Below are positions 55,665 through 64,000 of a DNA stretch of 64,000 nt, piece by piece; position 1 is the first letter of the stretch; each line of letters begins with the position of its first letter. The position numbers and the translations under genes are program-made. The notes beneath the pieces are model-generated. The model was not told the origin of the DNA, ran no database searches, and saw only the letters and a program-made list of their open reading frames with translations. Origin of the DNA: Batillaria attramentaria (lineage: Eukaryota; Mollusca; Gastropoda; Batillariidae); contig JACVVK020000005.1 of the NCBI GenBank assembly GCA_018292915.2, positions 3,346,001-3,410,000 of the forward strand, given 5' to 3'.

Positions 55665-55820
55665 AAACGATAGCCGAATGGTATAGCGTTGGATTCTCAA
55701 TGTTTGGGTCGTGAGTTTGAATCCCGGCCGGGGTCAAATATTTGTGCTATACTTTTTCTCGTTGCCCCGTCTTTGATATCACCCTGACGTTGTGGAGAAG
55801 GATGTTAAACTCCCAAACAC

Positions 55821-55850
<30 letters not shown>
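55627..55850 (+). mobile_element. SINE-A inserted inside a (CA)n microsatellite
   Basis: SINE-A at 55665-55826 (plus, starting CGATAGCCGAATGGTATAGC and ending CCCAAACACC) sits between CA tracts at 55627-55664 and 55827-55850. The B box reads GAGTTTGAATCCC. Confidence 0.88.
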
Positions 55851-55851
<1 letters not shown>

Positions 55852-56262
55852 CACCACCACCACCACCACTCTTGTGCGTACGCTCCAGCACCTTAACTAA
55901 CTTCGCCCTCAAAGAGCTCTTCTATGTCAGCTATCTTCAACACGAAAGAGCTCTTGCCTCATGATCTCTACAGAGTGACAGCATACCAGCCCTGGCCTCC
56001 TGTCGCTCTCCCTTTGACTCTCCGCTCCGTGGTTCTCTAGTGTCGCGATTCTTGCGATCAAATGGAGGACTTTCGAAGAATCTTTGTACATGATAAATGC
56101 CCACTCTGAAAGAGTCGCGGCGCGTTAGTAAGCCATAGCGGAAGAGTGTCTACATTATTACTCTCGAAAGGCAGAGGCTAGACCTGCAGACCGATGTCAA
56201 GTAGTTGGGATTTGAATTATTTTCACTCTAGTGTACTGTCAACTACAGTCATTTGGTGTTTA

Positions 56263-56657
56263 GATCTAAGCTCCCAGCAAAGAGCTTTCCGAAGTGTGAA
56301 TTTTTTTTTTACAGAGTCGACCGTACAAGCACAGAAAACTCTGTCAAGGTTGCAGAGTTTTCAGCGCTTCGGAGACCCTTATAAGACCAGAGCACGAGTT
56401 TGCCGTGGCATTATTTGGCTTTTGGTCAGTGAGCGAGACACATCGCGACAGTGTCCAGCGCCGTGATGTTGACAGCTGCACGATTTTTCTCGCTCAGTGT
56501 CAAAACGCAAACTGAGCTGTGAATCAGGCTGCCCTTGGCTTTTGTTAGGGTTTCAGGGACGCTGAAAACTCTGCAACTGTGACAGAGTTGACTGTGCTTG
56601 CATGGTCTGTAATTTTTTTTTCACACTTCGGAAAGCTTTTTGTTGGGAGCTTAGATC
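56263..56657. mobile_element. MITE-like element M1, well preserved copy with long terminal inverted repeats
   Basis: Left end GATCTAAGCTCCCAGCAAAG and right end CTTTTTGTTGGGAGCTTAGATC, reversed, match over about 75 bases (both include GAGCTTTCCGAAGTGTGAA-like sequence and a T run). TTTA at 56259-56262 and 56658-56661 fits a 4-bp target duplication, although the palindromic GATC leaves the exact ends ambiguous. An inner inverted pair (CAGAGTTTTCAGCGCTTCGG and ACGCTGAAAACTCTGCAACT) extends the fold. No transposase. It is homologous to 1673-2141. Confidence 0.82.
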
Positions 56658-57052
56658 TTTAAGTGCCATTGATCTGATAAACATTTTGGCCCCTTTGTCC
56701 TTTGATGGTAGTTCTGTACTGGTAGTACTGTAGTGCACATACACAGAAGCGAGCGGAACTGATTGGATTCGCGGTATACTTACAGTTCCGTTCCTGTAGA
56801 ATAGGTAGGCCGATGTCACACGGGAGTGTTATTGGTCCGAACAAATAACGAACATGGTGTTTTTTGTCCGTGTTTCTCGTGTGACACGCGGCTGCAACAT
56901 GCATTTGCCCTTATTTTTCCGGAACGTGTTTTGAGCTGTTCTTCATGCTTGATCGAGCGAAAAAAAATCTCCCGTGTGACATGAGTCTTACATGCACATT
57001 TCGAAGTCAGTTCCGCGGGGGATAACCACGTGACCTGAGGATGGGGTCTATG

Positions 57053-57225
57053 GGTTTTTGTTTGGGAGTTTAACGTCCTTTTCCACCACGTAAGGGTGAT
57101 ATCAAAGACGGGGCAACGACTGACAAAAAGGTCAGCACAAATGTTTGGCCTCAGCGGGGATTCGAACTCACGACCCGACCATTGAGAAACCAACGCTCTG
57201 TCATTCGGTTATCCCGGCTCCCCCC
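57053..57225 (-). mobile_element. SINE-A copy, full length
   Basis: Complete body and head in minus orientation. The tail is reduced to GGTTTTTGTTTGGGAG, and a small CTGACA insertion follows GGGGCAACGA. Confidence 0.9.
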
Positions 57226-58286
57226 ACGTGACATGAAGGATTATGATTTGTCTGTGATTTTCATTGAGAAAGTATTGAGGCAACGTCCATTGAGTGCGAG
57301 GCAGTGTGCGTTACCTCGCATGGCCTTGAACACTCGCACCTGTCTGGCACTATTTGGACGGGCCATCCTCGTCCATGACCGTGCTCCTCGTACTTCACGT
57401 GGCGAGATTACTCCCTCCCCCCCCCCACCCCGTGGTGTCGTCCTTAGCTCACATTTACACCTGTCCGTTATAGTTGAAGTCACATCATTTCTGAGCTGAG
57501 AAAAGTTATTGGTCATAATTATGAGAAATTGTGGTGAAAATGGCCGGAACAAAAGTCTCCTGAATAGCGTGGCATAGTCAACAATGTACTGGTGTTTGAT
57601 CAGTCCCTAAACAACACTGAACTCTCTCTCTCTCTCTTTCTGTCTTTTATTTTTCTTTTGTTGACAATAGGTTTAGTCCATGTAGTGTAGCAACGGCAAG
57701 TTTCAAAATTGGTATGAATATGCCTGTAACTTCCACCGTTGTAAAATAAAGGTTCTTGTTCTTGTTCTCTACCGTAGAGTGTGTGGTGAAAACAACCCAA
57801 AAGGAAAAGGAGAGGAATAGTAAATGGGTCTGGGGACTGGGGTGTTGTTCTCCGCATATTCAAGATATCAGGAATAGCTTAAAAAGTGTAAAATTTCGCT
57901 GAGTCTTCAGCTAATCTGAAAGAAACTTTCACACGTGTGTGATCGTTCTAATGCCACTGATAAATGGTCTGACAAACCAGTTTATCACAGACGTCATTCA
58001 TTTAAGCATGCACAGTAATTAGGAGAGTCAATAATGATAAGAAGAGAAAGGTGTGAGAGTGACTGGCGCTTCTGCCACCAGCTTGTCGCCTCCTCCCCGC
58101 CCGTCCCCTCCACCCCATGGATTAAAAAAACCCAAAAACTTTCACGTTCTCCTCTCTCAGCCTCACTTTATGTGGAAAAGAGAGGGAAACAAAAACCACG
58201 AAACACCACTTTCAAAAAAAAAACAAAAAAAACTAAATGATATGACTAAAATATTTTTTTAAAAAACCCACTAAATCGGCCGCCCT

Positions 58287-58288
<2 letters not shown>
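57226..58288. other. No gene recognised
   Basis: A short CT run near 57621, A-rich stretches near 58215-58270, and an ATAAAGGTTCTTGTTCTTG segment near 57746 that resembles a LINE 3' end. No supportable exon. Confidence 0.45.

Positions 58289-58350
<62 letters not shown>
58288..58350. repeat. (CA)n microsatellite
   Basis: About 31 CA units. Confidence 0.95.
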
Positions 58351-58352
<2 letters not shown>

Positions 58353-59179
58353 CAAGAAAACATACAAACAAAGCCAAACAGAAACACACCAACCTGTAAC
58401 ACCCCTGACATATTCCTACGCTCCGATTCCAACTAGGTTTTTTTTTTTTTTTTCAAAACAAACCCATTACTCCGGAACCACCTGCTAATCGGCCCGGGTG
58501 GAGTCCGGGTGAAGTCCCGGTAACCAAAACTCTGGCATCCATCTCTCCTCCAATGACAACCCCAACTTCACGCGCCCTTCCAAATAAGGAGTTCCTCATG
58601 GATAGCCTCGCGCGGTGCGGCGCTGCTAATCGCGCTACCAACATGGGTGCCAATGGTCGAAGAGGCTTTCCTGGCTGTGTTTGGACATGCAAGAGGGTCT
58701 CCTTCATCGCCTCGCGAACGCTCGAGAGGAACTCTTTATTTTAGAGGAGGTGGACGTCGTGCTTGTAGTGATGAGAGTCAGATGGCAGAGTTCGGATTTT
58801 CAGCGAGGCAGTTCTGGTTAAGGCGTTTTGGTTTCATACTGGTTTCAGAAGAGACCACAGACCTATCTAGATGTTTATATAATTATGTCTCGGAACGAAA
58901 CATAAAGAGAGAGGATTGGGGTTTTAGTCAATGAAAGTATGTTTCGGGCCAGTGGACTGGTTGTTGCTTTTGATGGCGTGTAAACTTTGTGCTTAATGAA
59001 AACATCGGGCTTCATGCAATTTACAGAGCTCTATTTTGCATGGACGCACATGCAGGCAGAAGTCTCGGGAACCAACCTTTTCACAAAATAGCCATGCCCA
59101 ACTGTCAATAGTTTCCCTCTTATGAAGCTATAAATACACAATTCCTGTCTCTTTGATTATGCCTTACATCGACCATGAG
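58351..59179. other. Unassigned upstream DNA; CpG-containing patch at 58470-58740
   Basis: The patch 58470-58740 is repeat-free with CACCTGCTAATCGG and GCTGCTAATCGCGCTAC motifs and could be regulatory. The remainder shows nothing identifiable. Confidence 0.35.
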
Positions 59180-59355
59180 AGTGGGTGGGTGTTTGGGAGC
59201 TTTACGTCCTTTTCCACCACGTATGGGTGATCGAGAAAAAAAAAAGAAGGAAAAAAAAAAAAAAGGCCAGCACAAATATGGCCCAGCCGGGATTCGAACA
59301 CACGACCCGAGCATTGGGAGTCCAACGCTCTACCATTAGGCTATCCTGGCTCCCA
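59180..59355 (-). mobile_element. SINE-A copy with a deleted and A-rich middle
   Basis: Head and tail are intact. The ATATCAAAGACGGGGCAA part is replaced by an AAAAAAGAAGGAAAAA stretch. Confidence 0.88.
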
Positions 59356-59559
59356 ACATTGACCATAACAAACGTTCGAAAAACAGTGTCTTGAAAGTGC
59401 AGTTTACTTAAGTACAACTATACAATTACGCGCCAACTTTCTTGAGACGAACACTGTCCAGCAAAAAGCACCGTTTCAACACCGTTCACACAGCAAAGAA
59501 CGAGAAAGAAGGGCCGACCAGAAGATTATTGACTTCTTGAAGTCAGGGGCACTACGCGC

Positions 59560-59880
59560 TGAGGCTCCTCTGACAGCGCTGAATGAGGTTCTCCCGCCGG
59601 CCAAGCTTGTGTCCATGCACGGTAAACTCCAGTCACCATTAGCTGCCGTCACCGTCCATTATCGCCCCTCCCGACATTGTAGGTGGCGCTGACGGCGCGA
59701 TCCGTATTTTCATGGAGATGCGCCCTCCGCCTTAATTCTTCTAATTAACCCGCCAAACACAATCGCGCCCTCTCGCGCTGGCCGCGTCTTCGTTCATGGG
59801 GGGACCACGGAAAGAGCCATCTAGGCTCTCCTTTCCTTTTTGGCGTTTGCTCGCTTTAGGCCTGGTACTCCTAATTCTCC
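59560..59880. promoter_or_regulatory. Candidate upstream enhancer of Nkx2.2
   Basis: Repeat-free, balanced GC, about 5-6 kb upstream of the ATG. It contains CACCATTAGCTGCCG, GTCCATTATCGCCCC, CCTTAATTCTTCTAATTAACC, CGCCAAACACAATCGCGCC and a TAGGTGGCGCT element similar to half of a CTCF site. The density of TAAT-core sites is well above the surrounding DNA. Function is inferred. Confidence 0.4.
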
Positions 59881-60224
59881 AGTGTAGGAGAAGTATTGTG
59901 TCTGTCCCTTCATACAATCATTCTGCGGATTGAGAGCACTCAGGAGTCACAGTGCAGGCATGTGAAGGCAGTCGAAGACAGTCCGCAGAAACACGGTAGG
60001 TGAAAGACGGTAGGTGGGTAGGGCTAGCAGCAACCATACCGTGAAGACCAACAGGGGTACACTGTGCTTGACGAGTGACACCGAGGAGACTCCACGATAA
60101 AGGGGGTTCAGCGCATAATTACGGGCTTTTCCCGTGCGCAGAGCAGTATTTGTTTGTTGAATATAAGCATACCGCGTTCACACTTACACGTTTTGGGCAT
60201 GGGCAACGCAGATTTTTAAAAATA

Positions 60225-60480
60225 CTATTGATGATGATGAGGATGATGATGATGATGACTTGGTATAGCGCACGGCTCCACCCTGAGGGCTCACGGCGCT
60301 TAAAGAGGGGTTTTTAAAAGAAATATAGTGGAAAAAAAGTGTAGACGATCACTGGGGTGATGCACTGAAGAGATGAGTCTTCAGTCTCTTCCGGAATGGG
60401 GTGATGATGACTGCCTGCTTTACTGACTCGGAAGAGAGGTCCACAGTTTGGCTTCAAGTACAATGCAGCACAGTCGTTAT
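60225..60480. repeat. Dispersed repeat with (GAT)n start and GGTATAGCGC signature
   Basis: (GATGAT)n at 60230-60258 leads into ACTTGGTATAGCGCACGGCT, CTCACGGCGCTTAAAGAGG, GATGAGTCTTCAGTCTCTTC and GAGAGGTCCACAGTTTGGC. This series of motifs is like a repeat commonly seen in mollusc genomes. Only one clear copy is in this window, so the call rests on general knowledge. Confidence 0.45.
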
Positions 60481-60574
60481 GGTCCGCACGCATCTGTTTA
60501 TAGCTTTTCATGATGGCAGTTGTGACTGGTAAGATCTAGGACGAACACGTACATCAACAACAACAGGAAATAAA

Positions 60575-60742
60575 AGGGTGGGTGGGGGTGTTTGGGAGTT
60601 TAACGTCCTTTTCCACCACGTTTGGGTGATATCAAAGACGGGGGCAACGAGAAAAAGGCCAGCACAATAATTTGGCCCAAGCCGGGATTCGATCCGAGCA
60701 TTGAAAGTCCAACGCTCTACCATTCGGCTATCCAGGTTCCCC
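60575..60742 (-). mobile_element. SINE-A copy lacking part of the B box flank
   Basis: Complete except that ACTCACGAC after the B box (minus strand GTCGTGAGT) is deleted, giving GGATTCGATCCGAGC. A/C-rich CAACAA sequence follows to 60850. Confidence 0.9.
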
Positions 60743-60849
60743 CAGAAATTAAAACAAGAACAACAACAACAACAACAACAGAAAAAACAAGAACAACAAT
60801 AAACAAAACAAAACAACAAAACCCTCAACAACAACAAAAACAACTACTA

Positions 60850-61865
60850 CGGAGGATGGCTGACGAGTCTTTGAGAGGGAGGTCGATGTGCTTGTTCTCC
60901 AGCGTCTCGTCTGTCCGCAGAGGCATCTTGTGGATGGCGAGATGCAGCGCTCTTCCTGAACGGAGAATGTGCTCTCTCCCCTAACTCCCCGCCTCAGTGT
61001 TTGAATTCATTCACACGCCGAAATCTCAATCAGTGTGTTTTCAGATCAGGCCGCCACTGCAATCTAGTAAGGGCCCGGCCGAGACAAATTTATTCAAGTC
61101 GGGCTCCTGGCTTAATACAGACCGGAGACTCGGCAAGAGAAAGACTAGAAGGGGCAAGGGGTCTAGCGCAGGAGACATCAGCCCCCCGACGATGGTTTTG
61201 CTTGGCGCTGGAAAGGTTGTTTGCCTCATATCGCTTACCACATTGCGTGCTGGTTTTCCGACGGTCGTGAATTGTGACTCGCGACGCCGAAGTCATGTTT
61301 GACCAGCGCCCGAGGAGTTGCTGTGCACACTGACGGCTGCCGCGCTGCCGCTGGACTTGGACGTGGCCTGGAGTGACAATGGTTAGGGTGGCGCTGTGTA
61401 CTCCCCGCCCAAAGTGGTGGGGTGGAGGAGGAAGAGGGGTTCTGCGCAAGGGAGGCCACACACGCACAAGCACACAGGAGGGGCAGTAACTGGTTAAGTG
61501 CAGAAAAAAGTGCGGTATGGTGAACGGCGTGGATCTGCGTCTAACCTTTCTCGATTTGAAAATAGTTTTATATGTGAATAGCGTGGATTTCAAGACCGGT
61601 CAATGTTACGCCAAGAAAAGAAGCAGATTGTAGTCTATACGGGGTACAGACGGTGCTAGCTTACAGACGGTGCTAGCTTAGCTCAAACTGTGCAAGTACA
61701 GTTGATCTACTGCCATAAGTAAAGAAGGGCCTAAGCCGGCATCTAACCCTTATTAATAGGCCCTTTTTGCAGAAGATGGTGAGTGGTAGATCTGTACAAT
61801 TAGTGAAGGTATTTCATGACTTTCCTTGTACTCTGTAATTTAAGGGGGAAACTATCTTATTCTCC
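60850..61865. other. No gene recognised; CpG-containing sequence at 60960-61480
   Basis: Repeat-free with GAATTCATTCACACGCCG, CAAATTTATTCAAGTCGG and GGCTTAATACAGACC. Overlapping open frames of 65-167 codons on several frames have no domain. A short exact duplication ACAGACGGTGCTAGCTT lies at about 61646-61680. Confidence 0.4.
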
Positions 61866-62270
61866 TCTTGGGACGGTCTGTGGTCTAGTGGTTAAGAGAC
61901 TTCGCCGCCAATGCGAGAGGTCAGGTTCGAGTCCCACTCGGAGCGAATATTTTTTCCTTCTAGTACGTGGCACCGTTTATTCGGGTCGATTGTCGAGTGT
62001 TCTCTCCGGGTACTCCGGCTCCCCCCTCCCTCTGCTTTGGAAATGTTCAGTCCACAAATTTTGAAAAATAAATGCAATTCTAAATTCCGAAACTTGAATA
62101 GCTGAGCTGACTCTTCACACTACGTGATTGTAATGTGTTCATGTCCACTGTGTGTGACAATGCGTGTGAGTCATGTGAGCGTGCGTGTTGGGTTCAGCTC
62201 GCGACGCTTTGAGCCAGTTCAAGAAATTGGGTAAAGCGTCCACACAATACACAATCATTATCATCATTAT
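61866..62270 (+). mobile_element. SINE-B copy (tRNA-derived)
   Basis: Head CTGTGGTCTAGTGGTTAAGA (A box) and CAGGTTCGAGTCCCACTCGG (B box). The body shares AATAAATGCAATTCTAAAT, AATAGCTGAGCTGACTCTTC and GGGTAAAGCGTCC with 48020-48365, ending in TTATCATCATTATT. The B box is better preserved here than in the other copy. Confidence 0.85.
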
Positions 62271-64000
62271 TTTTTTTTCCCATATAACAGTCAGGACGAG
62301 ACAGCCACACTTCCGGCTCGTAGATAGTAGAATGACGAAGCAGAACTAACTCACTACGCATCACGCAGAAGGACTTGACTTCCCATTTGTCCAGTACGGT
62401 CCCTTAAACCTCTTCTCCACAATAGGATATCGGATTCGGTTACAAGGTCCGGGACGGCACTACGAGGAGTGTTTGGCCAACGGTCGGAAATACTCGTAAC
62501 GAGGGAGGCGAGCACGCTGTTAGCGGAAGAGAAATAGTTTACACGACCCACTCGAGTCAGCCCCTACTTACTTTTGTGAAAGAGGATCAGTCGGTAAACG
62601 GTACTAGTTGGAGAAGAGATTTTTGAATGGGCAGACATTTTGAGAGTGAAGGGTCTATTGGGAAGGTTGGCTGTGTCCAGCGGTGGGTGCCCAGTGGCGT
62701 CAACTTGGCTGTAGGCCAGCAGTATGGGTATGTGTCGTGGTGTTTGTCCGTGTAAGATTTTGTCTGCCAGAAAGGCTGTGAGGTCGTCTGCATGTCCAAG
62801 GGCCAGCCGGCTCGTCTTTCTACTCGTCGTCTTCTGTTTGAGGCAGGGATGAAGGTCGTGTTGCATAGTCTGTAATTAGATATAAAAATGTGCGAAAGGT
62901 TTTCCCATCGCCGTATTAGCCCAGACTTTGTGGATGTATAGAATAGCAAACACAGACAATAAGGATAAAGATTACCATCAATCCCTTGACTGGGACATTC
63001 CGGTGGTACGTGCTCTCGATACAACAGGCAATTGTATCCACTTGCATGAAGAATCATTGAAAATGAGCGAGTGAATATGCCAGGAGATGGGCTGCACATG
63101 ACAACATTGCAAGTATCAATGATATCTACTGGAAGTTCCAGTAGGAAGGGGTTTAACACGTACACACGTGTACCATATCACTGTAATACCAGTTTACATG
63201 GCATGCAACAATGAAGTCCAGAAAGATTAGTCCCCGTAAACTTCAAACTCACATCATTTTAAATCTAATTTTCTGTGACCAAACGTTTGTGCTGTTTCAC
63301 ACGTTGTGAGTATACATAGCACCTCTCTGTCTCTCTCTGTTTCAGTCTGATTTGATTGATTTAGCCTGCAGTATTGTCACCATGTATTTGTTCCATCCTG
63401 AACATAAACATAAGCTTCTTCTTCATGCTTACTACACGTATCGTTGCCAACAACCTCCATTGCAATAAACGTTTAAATCAACGTTTGTGCTGACAACCCC
63501 TCCGCTGCCCCGTCTCTGATATCACCCTTGGACAGCGAATGTAGACCTTACACCTGCAGCCAAGCAACCATCCAACCAGCCTTCAACCATACCAAGTCAC
63601 TCCAAGTCAGTAGTCAATACAATCAACCTGCAACAAGACAGAACACGCTGTGGAGCGAAAACTCCTTGTACGAGTGTTACTACGATCTCTGCCATGATAC
63701 CTCTGCAGTTGAGTATCAAACCTTGGTACCCGTTCAACAGATCGATTGGTCTGGCGCAGGCAGTGCTGGGGAAAAACTCTTGTATGGTCTGATTGCCCGC
63801 TTGATGACAATAACATCAACACGAAGATTACGAGCCCCCGGAGGTGTTTTGGACAAACGAAGGGCAACAGAAAGGAGAGGGAGCCTAAACAATGCACTAC
63901 GATTTTAAACAGTTTGCTCTCACCCTCTCGCCAGTTGTGGCGGACAATAAGTGGATTCTGCCGTAAAGAGGTTAATTGTGAGTGGGATTTCCCCACCAGT
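62271..64000. other. No gene supported; small SINE-A remnant at 63484-63532
   Basis: TTTGTGCTGAC...GCTGCCCCGTCTCTGATATCACCC at 63484-63532 is a piece of the SINE-A body. The minus-strand open frame 62587-63165 (192 codons) overlaps another frame and shows no domain or splice context I could support. The rest is unassigned. Confidence 0.45.

Noticed and set aside
62587..63165. 192-codon minus-strand open frame
   Set aside because: A second minus-strand frame overlaps most of it, and neither shows a domain or conserved motif.

Overview
The window looks like a piece of a repeat-rich lophotrochozoan genome, most likely a marine mollusc and probably a gastropod. This is inferred from the type of homeobox gene, the many tRNA-derived SINEs, the LINE remnants with mollusc-like C-termini and the heavy dinucleotide microsatellite load. 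I could not confirm the species. Only one protein-coding gene can be supported. It is a two-exon NK2-class homeobox gene on the minus strand, an Nkx2.2 (vnd/NK2.2) orthologue. Exon 1 (53609-53855) carries the TN/EH1 repressor motif and a conserved NPYTRW segment. Exon 2 (42110-42921) carries the homeodomain with the NK2 hallmark Tyr54, the NK2-specific domain and a Met/Asn/Ser-rich tail. Canonical GTAAGT and polypyrimidine-CAG splice sites join them in frame across a 10.7 kb intron, giving a predicted protein of 352 residues.

Layout. 1-5 kb: a LINE 3' end, then a nested mosaic in which an old dispersed repeat is split by a MITE-like element and by a 5'-truncated LINE, then a SINE and a minisatellite. 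5-19 kb: mostly single-copy-looking DNA with a hairpin-forming palindrome near 5.3 kb, a tandem array bounded by inverted ends and full of TCAAGGTCA motifs (9331-10425), a solo LTR (14451-14763) and a good CTCF-like motif (15598). 15.7-19.4 kb: several AT-motif-rich, repeat-free blocks that look like conserved non-coding DNA. 19.8-41.5 kb: dense SINE, LINE-tail and microsatellite DNA. 42.1-53.9 kb: the Nkx2.2 gene, whose intron holds more SINEs, LINE pieces and two dispersed repeats paralogous to copies elsewhere in the window. 54-64 kb: promoter-proximal DNA with an oppositely directed TATA/initiator pair, an intact MITE-like element (56263-56657), a candidate enhancer near 59.6-59.9 kb and further SINEs.

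Nothing in the window is a multi-gene system in the bacterial sense. The most informative structures are the Nkx2.2 gene with its candidate regulatory blocks, the TIR-bounded nuclear-receptor-motif array, and two pairs of paralogous repeats. In each pair, one copy serves as an empty-site reference for insertions in the other, so insertion boundaries and target duplications can be read directly.
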